A stretch of DNA of 64,000 nt from Fratercula arctica (Eukaryota; Chordata; Aves; Charadriiformes; Alcidae): NCBI GenBank assembly GCA_947846985.1, contig CANTUZ010000005.1, positions 9,790,001 through 9,854,000 on the forward strand, in the 5' to 3' direction. Shown piece after piece: positions 12,833-25,100 of the stretch (positions are counted from its first letter, which is position 1; each line of letters begins with the position of its first letter). Position numbers and translations under genes: made by a program. The notes under the pieces are model-generated. The model was not told where the DNA came from. It worked only from the letters and a program-made list of their open reading frames with translations, and did no database searches.

Positions 12833-15274
12833 AAGGTGTTCCCCTTCCAGTTACCCCACAGATACACAACTGGAACCACAGTAAGGGAATAAAGTGCTAG
12901 TGTCTGTTCTATAGGATCTCCAGAGACCTGTGGTTACTCTCAGACACAAATGCCTTCATAGCAATCCTATGTTTACCAGAACAGATCTGGTCCATGACCT
13001 TATTCTCCTGAACAGCAATCCCCTCTTCCAAGGTCTCCAAAGAATGAATATCAGTACTTAAGTAGATGATCTATGGAATCATTGTATTCCAGGTCTTGTC
13101 CATGCAGAACCAAGGACTGCCTGTTCCCCATACCAGCCTTCTCCTGCAAGGAACTCCATCATGCAGACCAGAATCCCAGCGTACCATGCTCCAATGCACA
13201 AGACCCACGCGTGGAAGGTGACCCACTGCTCATAGGTCTCATAGACATGATCTGGCACGTGGTTATTGACCAACAGGTAGAGGCGAGTGTCCCCTGCATC
13301 ATGATTCCTGTATGTACAGTGGCACAGTTAATACTGTATCTGTTTGTGAGTTCAGAGGAGCCCTTCGCCATGCTAATAATGACCTTTTAACATTTATTTT
13401 TTTGAAAGGCACTAAACTGAAAATGAGCTGTACTTTTTCCTATTTCGTTCCTATTGACAAGGGTAACAAACCTGCACAATAACTCTGTGCTGCAACATTG
13501 CGCAGAGTCTGAGGTGATGATTTACAAAACCCCTTAAGGAAGAACAGGCAATGGTTTCAGCCACGAACACCCTGCAGGGTAGCGGGACGTGTTCTCAGCC
13601 GCAACAGCCGTGACTTCTGCTGCCTTGCTTGGAAGAAAGCAGTAGTGAAGAAACAGCTTCAGAAAGACTTAGGAAAACTGTAAATAGTGGGAGACAGAGG
13701 TGGAAAAAATAGCTAGCGTGTTAATAACAGAAGCTTTTGTCCAAGATGGTGTCCTCTACAGAAGGTTGCATCTGCCAGAAAGAAAGAATTGAACTAAAGA
13801 TTGTTCAGGAGCATATGGACCACCTACTCGTTTTTACTCCCCCTGCCAGGAGCTAGCTCCTGCGCTACACAAGTGAATGTTATGCCTTCTCCAGTCGATG
13901 CACCAGCCACCACAGGTGCTGCTCTGCAGCAAAACCGAAGTCTACCATTTTGTGAAGAGCTGAGATTGCCAAATAGAGTTTTCCCCACAACGTGTGGGGA
14001 GATATAGACTGAAGAATTTCCAGGAAGATATCAGAAAAATAAAAACCCAAGGTTTCCACTAACTGAATGTAACTGTGGGAAATAGGCTTTGTAGATGTGG
14101 CCAAATTGTGCAGAAGATTTTTTAAACAACATGATAAATTGCAATTTGAGTTTAGACGTCTCTGTTGTAGCTGTGAGAAATCAGGGTCCTTTCGGATTAA
14201 AAAAAACTGAATCACTAAATTGTTTCATTAAACTCTATAGACATCCCAATTAAGCGGGTCAGCTCGTTTCAGACTTAAATTTATAACAACACACCTAAAA
14301 GCCTTTGCAGAATTGGAGGTCACCATCAAAATAAAATGAGACAGTATATGAAACTTAAAATCACAGAATCGCTGCAAAGACAAGAATCCCTCCTTAGCAG
14401 TTTGTGAAATTATTAGCAAAATTATATTTAACATGTCTGTTTATGGTTTGCGTCATTCCCAGAAGACAGTATTCCAGTCCTACATCAGAGAAGTTAATGT
14501 AAGGTTTGCTTGCATAATGCGTAACCTCAGTTTGGTGGGTTTGAAATCCCTAAACGAGGAGGCTGCAAACAAACCACTGCGATGAAGCTGGTCCCCCAGC
14601 TAGCCCAGCAGCTGTTGCGTCCTTCTGATGCCAGCTGACCAGGAAGGCCAGCTGACCTTCCTTCACTGCCTGTTCCTGGGAACTGCCTTGACCGCGAAGC
14701 AGGAAGAAAACACGTTCATGTTCACCAGCGTGATCTTCTATCCCAAACTGGGTCCTCTCCAGTTTCACAGTCTGAGAGGACACTTTTGAGGCTGAGCTGC
14801 CCGTGCCCCTTCCCTGCCGTGAGGCAAGTTGTGTTGGTGATATGGATGGACGCAGAGTTACGGGCAGGTGGACTTCATGGCATGTTTAACCAGGCACTGC
14901 AAGCCTCCCTCAGGTGGTCTCTGTGGAGGGTTCAGGGGTTTGGCAAACTTTGTGAGGGGAGATACGTGAGCTAGGCAAACCTTTGCTTGCAAATAACTTC
15001 AGAAGGGCATTCTCTTTTCTTCAGTTGTAGGATAACAATAATAACCACCGTCTTCGTCAAGTAAGCCCACTGTCTATCCAGCAGCTTTGTAGCATGCCAT
15101 TCCTGTGGTGACTTTTCCTAGGAGGCATGGACAGGGCCAGCAGCCTGTGGCCAAACAGAGAGCACGCATATTTTCAAAGGTTTATTCCATTTTCACGACT
15201 CCCTGAGGCCAACTGTCTTCCTCCTCAGTTGGCACCTGAACATCTAGCAATTAAATACAGTGGAAATACTTGAA
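12833..15274. other. Non-coding stretch
   Basis: No gene is recognised. The antisense open frame at 13079-13273 is rich in aromatic and hydrophobic residues but matches no family I can name and is bounded by stops; it is treated as a finding, not a gene. Otherwise this is AT-rich unique sequence. Confidence 0.55.
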
Positions 15275-15590
15275 GTATTAGTGCACCAGTTTGGACAGCT
15301 TGCTTTACTGATGGAGAATCCAAAGCCTCTCTGGGCAAACTGTTTGACAACCCTGACAGTAAAAAACTTTTTTTTCTTACACTTAAATGGAATTTACTGT
15401 ATTTCAGTTTGTGCTCATAGCCTCTCATCCTATCACTGGGCACCAGTGAGAAGAGTTTGTCTCTCTCTTCTTGACTCCCCCATCAGGTACCACAGAGGGG
15501 AAGAATCTCCTCCCTCAACCTGCTGACAATGCGCTGCCTAAGGCAGCCCTGGAAGCTGTTGGCTCTTTCTTCTGTATTGTTTTGGAAAGG
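15275..15590 (-). mobile_element. CR1 LINE fragment, minus orientation, internally deleted
   Basis: Reading the minus strand gives the CR1 ORF2 C-terminal signature with an 'RKKSFLL...LSNSLPREALDSPS'-like stretch. On + this appears as 'cctctctgggcaaactgtt', 'cagtttgtgctcatagcctctcatcct', 'cactgggcaccagtgagaag', then 'cctcaacctgctgacaatg', which corresponds to a more upstream part of the element. The jump between the last two blocks implies an internal deletion. Limits are approximate and the copy cannot be active. Confidence 0.85.
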
Positions 15591-18500
15591 ATAGCACTGT
15601 TTGTTGTCATTAGTGCCATCCCTGTGAGTCCTTGACCCCATCCTTCCTCCAACTCCTTTCTTCGTGCATGGGGACAAATGGAAGAGTACAGGATCTGAAC
15701 TCAAAAGCCAAGGTTCCCTGATGGGTATTTTGAATGTGGAGCAGATTGGAGGTATGTTATTAGAACTGCTAGAGTGAAACGGAGGTCTGAGACTGGATAT
15801 ATATGATTATATTATTATGAACTCAGCTGTTATAGGTGATCAGCTCAAAGAAAAGTAGCATTTTATAGAACAACCCCAAAAATAAAAAGTGTATGCATTC
15901 AAATTCAGCCCTTCAACACCACTCCTAGTGGTTTAAATCAAGTTGCCTTGCATCCCATGCAGGTACACAGAGGTAAAATTTGGCCTTATGGCTACATTTT
16001 TAACATCCATATGTGTATAAGAATTATTCCACAGAATAACGAAGTAACTTTCTAACTCACACTGGAAGTATCCCCATGTGATTTGGCTAAGGCCATTAGA
16101 AATAAAGGTAGTGAAAAATGAAGGCATCTCTGAATCAAAGTCACATTTATAAGCTCTGACAATGGAGCAGTTAAATAAGACACAGTTTACTGTGTCAGTC
16201 ATTAATGTAGAAAAAACCTGACCTGTTTCCTAATGATTTCAACACGGGTCATTACAGAGGGTGATCCAGTAGCTCATAAAAGCTACTATCAGCAAAACTG
16301 GGAGGGGAGGGGAGGAAGGTAGACGTTGTTGCTGCCTTGCAGCAAAATGCTTTGCAGTAAATTGGCTCTGCACAGCTCAGGCGTTTTGTGATGCTGCTCA
16401 CAGGATCCAGCCCACAGCCGCTTCCAGGCTCCCATTCGGAAAGGTCTCCAAAGTTTTGGTTGTAAATACAATGCAGAATTGTGTTGCTAATGTGAGCAAT
16501 CTCGAGAGAAAAACCATCTGTGTTTTTTTTTTGTTGCTTTTGGGTTTTTTGGTGTATTGCAGTTTCCTGAAGCCATTATTTCCAGTGGCAGCGGTGACTG
16601 ATATCTTACATGATTTGTCAGTGCCACAAACTCTTAGGCCTGTGCTAGTAGCTTAACTCTGCTCCACTGCTCCAAGCAGTGGCTTGCTTGGTCAAAACCT
16701 GTTCTTTACTGATACACTGGACCTGATTGGAGGTCTACATTTTTATTGGCATTTTTCATGGCTTCCATATCTCTTTCTCTCCCACTGTTGTTCTTAGGAT
16801 GTCAAGTGCTATCAAGGGTTTTGCGCCCTGCAGGCCTCCCTGCTCCAGGGGCACTGAACTAATCTCCCTCTGGTACCTTGCTTCCAGTTTTGACTTTCCT
16901 CAAGAGGCCAGGGCTCTTTGACAAGATGAGATATGTCAGTTGTAATTTTTAAACCAACTGAAATATTGGATCAATTGGTATACAGGAACAAAATTACAGG
17001 AGTTATCAGAAGAACTCCAGTAGACAACAGAGAAAACATGAGATGATGCCAACCATTCACACGTGATCCTGGAGCCTAATCAGGATGTCTTTTTCAAGCT
17101 CCACCAAGAGTTTCTCCATTTAGACTTCTTTTGAAAGCACTGCATTAATACCGAAGATTTGTCAGGGTTTTTCATTACCTAGATCTGAAAGGTTCTAATT
17201 TCACATTAGAAATAAAACACGGCTATTTCCCAGTGACAGCTGATGGTATTATTACTGGCCAGGACTGAGTATACTGCAGTCAGGCACAGTGCAAAAATCG
17301 TGACGTGGCCTTGTCATTCTCTGTCTCTTATGAACATACTCCTTTGCTGCTGTAGTCCTACGGTGAATTAGACCTGGCCGTATCAATCAATCTGCTGACC
17401 GTGTGAATATCTCTAGTGGAGACCATCACCATAACTCTGCTTTCTCCCATCTTCCCCCTCAATCTGTCAATAGCTGCTGTAACGCTTCAGTTTTAGTTAG
17501 AGTTGGCTGAGTCACACCTGTCACTTGTTATTTACTTGTTCCAAAGCGGTGTGTTAGATGAACTGCTACCAGCAGGAAAATTCAGCTAACACAGTTGCGG
17601 GGAGAAACATGGAAACTTTCAATACACTTGACAAAACGTCCTCTGAAATGACTGATTGAACTTGTTAACTCTTTCACTCAACCCAAAATTACACTTTAGC
17701 CAGCTAATTTATTGTTCCACAATATTTGCTGACTTGTTAGTGTGAGGGTGGAGATGAGGGGTATACATTTTATAGCTTGCTTAAAGCTGGAGAATTCCTT
17801 GACAGTACTTGTCTGTGCTTCCCTAGTGGTGGAAAATCTTTCTTAACCGCAGTTACGAGTATTTGAGTTGGCATCTGTCGGGAGTGAATCAGTACAGAAC
17901 CTCAAACTTCCTTCTACAGCGTATGCGAGAAGTGGTGACTGATTCTCACTTTGGTTTTGTGAAATGTCCTCTACCCTGGAGTCTGATTGAGTACCTGTTA
18001 CTGTCAGAGAATCATAGGGGATGTAGCAGATACTACTGGAAAATGCTTATTGACAAAGGAAATCCTAATTTGATCATTTGACATCCCTCATAACATCTAT
18101 AGAGAATCCCTTCCAGTTATTATAGGTACATTTATACTCTAGTATGTAAAAAAATTTCATATTTTGTTATAAATAAAATAAACTTCAAGGAAATCTGTTG
18201 CACTTAAGTGAGAAATAGAACAGTATGGTAGCGCAGTTGTAGAAAAGCAAGTCAATTTATAAAACCGAGTGCTGGAAATGGGACAGCAAAAATGTATACA
18301 ACTTGGGCCTTCACAATTAAACTGAACTGTGTTTAATAATCCCATTAAACAAGACCATAAAAATAGTCTGCTATAATCTTAGCATAGCATTTTTGCTTCT
18401 ATTTAAATACTTACTGCACTACGGAATAGCTTAGCTGTTAAATTTCTTGGCCTCATTCTGTATTTTATTTTAAACATATTTGTATTTGTTTCCAGTGCGA

Positions 18501-21500
18501 TCATGCTAAGGGTGTCCACGTCAGTGGAAACACCGAGTGCATCCTTTCAAAGCACTTACTGAATCCTAAGCTTTATCTAGGTAGGAAAAAAATATTACTG
18601 TATCTTGCCTACTGCTTTTTTTTAGGAGTTAGGAATTTTTTAGGATTTTTTTTAAGGAAATAGAAATTGCCATCTGAAGAACCACCTCCTAGACTCGCTG
18701 TTCTCGTACCTTATGAAGTGAGAGAAGTGGTGCATCTTCTGGAGGCTTATGCAGAAGTTATCTGGAAAGCACATCCGATTGTGGTAGGCACAGCCCATGA
18801 AATCAGTCCTGCAAACACTTCACAACATGAGAAGAATAGAAGTGGTGTGTGCGGGGAAAAAATTGTTTAAAAAAATTATTTTAATGTAATGGAAAGGGAG
18901 ACAAAGGAACTGGTGCAAGAAAGCTGGGATGTAAATAAAAATATTGAGTTGCTGATACATTTCTGTTCAGATAGCCTAACAAATAGACTGCTCTGGACAA
19001 AAAAACTGAGAGCTTCTCCTGCTGCCAACTTATGATGAGAAAGGCACGTTATTACAGTGCCTGAGAGGGTATTACCTAGTGCTGCTTCTGCACTTGTTCC
19101 CTGTAATAGTCATTTTGATAATGTGGAGAGGTTTAGAAGAATGAATCAGTGTTATGTACCAGAACAACCATTTTATTTATTGCTCCTAACTCACGAGTCC
19201 TTTCACAACTTACTTTTACCTTGTGGATGCATTTTCTGTGGCATGACGCGCACAGGTTTCTCCATCCCACTGTGGCTACGATCCAGTGCACCACATAATG
19301 CAGGTTTTCTGACTGGATGATAATTATGTACTAGCCTGGGGACAGAAAAGGAGCCATAAGGCCTTTGGGAAATAGTGACAAAATGTAACCAATACCTAAT
19401 CTTTTCACTGTAGAGTTGCTGATGTAGCTCTTGTGAAACAACTACCAACTTGCCGTTGCCTATTAGGCAACCTCCCACCCCCCGGCTACCCTTGGTGTTA
19501 ACCTGTGCTCATGGGAACTAGTAAGTCTATGCTAGCACACCTTTTTGTCTCTGATGTCTTTTATTGCTGTAGATTTTTTTTCCTCCACAGAATAGATAAA
19601 TGCAAATTTAATCTATCTATACCATACACAGTATTGTTTTGTGATGTATATACATACAAACAGTAATTTTCAGGCAATATTTACCAATAGGGAGACCTAA
19701 TGAGTAGAAAGGCAGCTAAAGAAAGTTCAATGGTATTGGAGGACTTCCATTAATCCATGGACTACTTTTGTAGAAGCTGTAAGTTACAAGCAACTTGACA
19801 GGAATCACTGGCTTCACTTCCTTTCTTTGGAATAATGTATTACAAGCATTGTGACTGGATGGCTGAAGGTAGGGATGAATTAGGGTTCCTTCTCTGTCCA
19901 AACAGGCAAATCCCACTGCACAACTGAGCTTATGGTTGATGGGGTCCAGACTCGTAGCTCATGTTTTTTTTTCGTTGCCATCTGTAAGGCTTGTGCTGGA
20001 AGGGGAGAAAATTCAGAGCCCTTTGCCCAGAACAGCTGACTCAATAAAAATATTTTCTTAGCTGTGGGATTGGAGGGAAACATGAAGATCTGCATCTTCT
20101 TGACAGGGACCTTGACTGCATCTCTTGTCAGTAGCATCAGCCATTCTCATTCAGGAGCAATTACATTACAGCAAACCCAAAGAATAGCTATTTTGGAATT
20201 GCTTTGAAAATGAAATCTAAAAACTCTTACTTTCTTTAGTTATTCAATATTTAATTGTTTAAGGCGATAAAATAAATCATTGTGGTTTTGCTTAGGTCCT
20301 GCATGCTGTAAAATGAGTCCCTCCAATATTAAATTATTACTTTCTTTTATCCGGAGTAATGAACACTGTTGCCTCAGTCACAGCATTGTGTCCAACTAAA
20401 CACTGATTTTTAAATTTTTGTGTGTGGCAGTTTCTATACCCTTTGGATAAAAAACAGCGAGGTTCATTATAGGAAGACCACTTCAAAGACCCGATTTGCA
20501 TTTTTTTGATGATACAAATGTTCTGAGAAGCAAATCGGAGAGAAAAGACCCAGGTTGTTAATCCCATCACGACAGACCTCCTATAGCCTCCTGCAAACTC
20601 CAGATGCTTTGGGCAGTTTCTTTTTGGCTGAAGCGAGCTTTGACGGTTTGCAGTGGATTTATAATAGCAGCTCTAAAACTGTGTGTGATGCCAGTGAATT
20701 TCCTACAAGAGATGTTTATTTTGTGCCTTATTTATTGTCGTGAGCTGTTTTCCAGGGAACTGCAGAGGTGTTTGCTGTACTAACTGATCATCTGGGCTGT
20801 CCTGTAAATAGAAACCCTCCAGAATAACTGAATCATGATCTGAGTTTTGTGCTGGTGAAATTTTTACACATCAGTGTTTTCTACAGTAACATTGAAAGCT
20901 AATTATGCACAGATTTAGGATTTTTTTTCTTTTTTTTTTTTAACCTCTTTCTCATTTGGTGTGTTGCACTATCACAGCCCTCGTTGGGAAGGTCTCTAAT
21001 TCGCAAGGCAGTTTAGCCTCCTTGGCAGACTCACTATCCTAATGAAAAACCACTCTTCGCCTATCTGAAATACCTCGCTCTTCTACCTATTCAGGTAACT
21101 CTTTTCTACGATGATTTATGCCAACGCCCTTGCAGTTTTCTTAACACGGGAAACAGCAATAGCATTTCCTGTTCTACTTGTCATCCCTTTATTCAAGAAT
21201 TTCACTGAACTTCTGTAAACAACAAATTAATCCAGCTGAGACCACTGCCTCTCAGATGATCGCTTTTTACACCTACTGCAAGTGGGGCACAAAAGCACAG
21301 AGTTTAAATACCTTCCAGAGGCTCACACGACGAATTATTGTCAAAAGCTGAGCCCTGGAGTCCCGAATCCATTTCAGCGTTGCAGAAATGCCTCACTTGA
21401 TTTCCTTGGGTGCTGAATATACAGGATGCACGAAATGCAAGTATCTTTGATCTCTGATTTAACTACTACATGCTTAATTAAAGGCTGCTTGTAGAAAAGA

Positions 21501-22123
21501 TATCAGAGTTTTGATTTATGAGTCTCGGGTTTGTAGGAGCTGATATAACAACGTGACAAGATTATGTATTTGCAGACACAGTTGCAGTGCTGAAGCATTC
21601 TGTGGCTTTGATGCAGGTAAGTGAGTTTCTAAGACACCCATTTAAAAAATGCCTTTCTAACTGGAATATAACTGCAAGCACCGCTTGCTCTGACTGTCAA
21701 AATGCAACCCCAGCTGCTGCCCTGAAAATCTTCATCTTACAGTCTCATTTTTAGAGGGTCTCTTCACATTCTGATTTAGCTTGTTGCTGATATATTCCTA
21801 GAATTAGTATTTTAGTAGTTTTATTTTTTTAATATTATGTCTGTACATTTTGTGAAAATACCTGCTTCCCTCTGAGATGGTCTTAAAAAATATCCTAACC
21901 TTTTTCTACATGCTCCGTTAGCTACTTTTTTAAGTTGCATTCATTTGATCCTTTCAGTTAATAATAAATCTCTAGAAGTCTTCCGATGTCAGAGAGCAGT
22001 ACAGTCCTTTTTCAGCTTCCCAATTTAAGTCTCAAAATTTCTTCATATTTCATCATTGTCCACCCGGTAAGATTGCTTTTGGGGCTCTGCTGTCACATCG
22101 CGTCTATGAAGCATTGCTTGGAA
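15591..22123. other. Non-coding stretch
   Basis: AT-rich unique sequence with no recognisable gene, RNA or mobile element. Low-complexity T-rich runs occur at about 18616-18655 and 20921-20941. Open frames are all under about 95 codons, lack flanking splice logic and overlap on both strands, as expected by chance. Confidence 0.55.
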
Positions 22124-22154
22124 TTATACAAATTGTTGGAAACAATTTGTATAA
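22124..22154. repeat. Perfect inverted repeat, 14-bp arms, 3-nt loop
   Basis: The arm ttatacaaattgtt (22124-22137) is followed by gga and then its exact reverse complement (22141-22154). Pairing does not extend outside the arms. The stem is AU-rich and much shorter than a microRNA precursor. It could be a remnant of a small inverted-repeat element, a cruciform, or chance. Confidence 0.85.
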
Positions 22155-25100
22155 AACGTGTGGATGCATAATTTTCACTTTTACGATCCCGCCGCATCGG
22201 TTCTTTTCTCGCACTTCTGCTGCTGGCACACACCACCTATGTTCTACCCATCTCCTTCTGGCCTGCCCATCCTTCCCGCTTTCCCCCGGCTCCGGCTCGG
22301 GAAAGCTCCCTTCGGCTGGGCACAGTCTCTGCCTGCGTTTTGTGGAAGCTCTTTTCTGTTCTGAGAGTAGAAAGGGGACCATGGCCACACCGGGGCACGT
22401 CACTGCTGCTACTCAACTACTACAGTCAGCGTTTATTCCGAGGAGATCGCTGTTCTTTTTCTAAACATTTTAATGTGTTCCAAAGAGAAAGCACAAGTTC
22501 TCCCTTAAAATAGTACTTTCCAAGTGAGCCAATCACAAATAACAAAATCATTAAAATGCCCAATAATTGCAAGAGAACATTATGCACTTGCTTCCATTAA
22601 GAATATGCTCTTCCGTTAGTGATTATGAAACGATATTAAAGCGGACAGATCTTTCCTTGGCCTGATTTGACCGTTACCTCAGTGGATTTACATTGATTTA
22701 TAACAGATAAAAATCTGACCAATTTGACTTAGCGTAAGCGATTAATACATATTTCACTGCAGCATTGACCCTGGTCTTGAACCGCTTGGTTTCAGTGTGT
22801 GAATCAGAGGTAACTACATTTAATTTAATTTACACTACCAAACAAGTTGGCTTGCATTATAAGCAAACTACTTGATAAACACTTTGTAGTATTATTTCAA
22901 TGAATGTATTGCTTGGATGTGTGAAAGTCTTTTGAAGAGAAGGATAACAATCATGCCTCCTGATTTCATGCTGAATGGTGTAAAAAATGGAGCATACATA
23001 TCAAGGCAACCTCCTCTAGAAAAGCACTGATCTCTCTGTAACTAGGGGCAAGCCAGAAATACGGATAATCTGAGGCGCATCAAAACCCGCTCTGCAAATT
23101 AAAAGCATTTGTTAAAAATATACCATTTGTCTCATTTTCTTCTGCAGAGAAATCATCTCTTAACCACATGTATTTCTGCTAAATGAGGTATTTGTTGCAT
23201 TCAGCAGGAACAAAGGAAAATACCAATCCTGATGATTTTTTAATGACTCGATTCAGCTATTTTTAACCCCTTGCAATCAATAGCTGTTTTTTTCCGAATT
23301 CAGCAGAAATGGTTACACCTTCCCATCTAGCACTAACTCCACAGGAAATAGCTGTAAACCATATTGCTCTCCATATTGGTAATTGTAAGACTTTTTTAAA
23401 AGAACGCAAATCCTAGGATTATTTTTGCAATAGGACTTTGATGTTTTGTAGTTTATAAACCCAGCGTGAAGAGTCTGTGGGTTTGCCATATCTACAGATC
23501 TGGATAAACGTGAGCTCAGATACCACTCCCGGTGTCTTTGGCTTATTAAGGTTTAGTGTTTGTACATGTTCTGCTTACACTTTGGTCCATAACACATGTA
23601 TAAAACCTCTGGGAGGGATGGGTGAGAAAAGATCATCTTGAAGAGAAGATCACCAGCAGAGAAGTGACTTCAAGATTCATATTTTTTCCGTGTAACGAGC
23701 TTTGTACTTTTTCAGCTGCCCTTGTTAATGGCACTGCTGTAACTGGGGTGGTCTAGGGATATAAACAGGGCAATGTTTATAGGAGGAGATGAGATGTTTT
23801 ATTAGGAGCAACTTGCAGACTTGACAAAATTGCGTGTTTTAGATGTACAAGCCTTTCTTCGTCTTTTAAATCTGAAAGAAAAGCAGCACCTTTCAAAGCT
23901 AAATGCATGAATACAGGTGCTCAGAGTATAGCTAGAGAAGTATGAAGTAAAATATTTTTGAGGACATTACCAGAGAAGAGGGAGAAGGAGGTAGATTGCT
24001 TTGTGAGGATGAGAAAAATGTGTGGCTAGTACAGAGTTTGAGTCCTTTCAGTTTCCTGATGCCATGTGCTTACAGATATGTCAGTTGTCTTTCTATGTAT
24101 GGTTTTCTATCAGAATATACTTGCTTCCCTCAAAAGACAGGGTAGAAAATGAAATCTTTAGTATCTGTTTTGGACTCTGACATCCCAAGTGCAATATACT
24201 TGGAAAAATCAGGTTCTTGGGATTTCAAGTTTATACCCAAAAGCAGTGAGGAGAAGTTTGCTGTTCATTTTCCTGTACCTCAGATTCCTCATGTGAAAGC
24301 TGGTATTTTTTTTTTTTTAATTTGGGGAATGGATGAGACAATGTTGTTAGGGATGGCATCCTCAGTCATAAACATGAAACAAGAACTCATGACTAAAATC
24401 CGGTGCATGCGGCAAACGTGGCAAATATATGGTATGAAGAGGATGATTTAAAAAAAAAGAGAACAGACATCTTAATTCCTGATTGCTATCCAGTCCCTCT
24501 GCTGAGTACGGCAAGGATGTGTAGGAAAGGGTGGCATGTCTGTGTGCAATCAAAGGCTGTTGTAGAGGAACATTTTCTAATTTTGGAATACTTGACTTTC
24601 CAATTTGAGTAACATTTGTAACATCAGGTTTCAGTTTTTGATTAACAGGGATATTCAGCGCTGTTCTGCAAAATCTTTATGTTATGTCAGTAAAAGTAAT
24701 AGAAAGGGAGAACATGGTGTTGAGCTTCTCGAACCCAGGATTCTGAGGGAAGGCTTCTGACTTTGTAAATCAGGGCGGATAATGCCTCATTAAATAACAG
24801 GATTTTGTAATGGTAGTTTATACTTGAAAATTTCAGTTTATGAAATGATCATCTTTGTACTGCATATGGATGAATACGTTATTAGATTAACCTCTGCTTC
24901 ATTTTGCATACAACATCATTATTGAATCTACCATTTCTTGATTTTCTTTGTGAAATATCATCACAGGATATGCAAAAAAATTAAAGAACACTTAGGTACT
25001 AATTACGGAACCATTTCTATTAGGGTATTGAGGTTTCATTCAATTTTTCACCTACGTCAAATGTCACTATTCAATTTTTTGTTTTCTATGAAGATCACGG

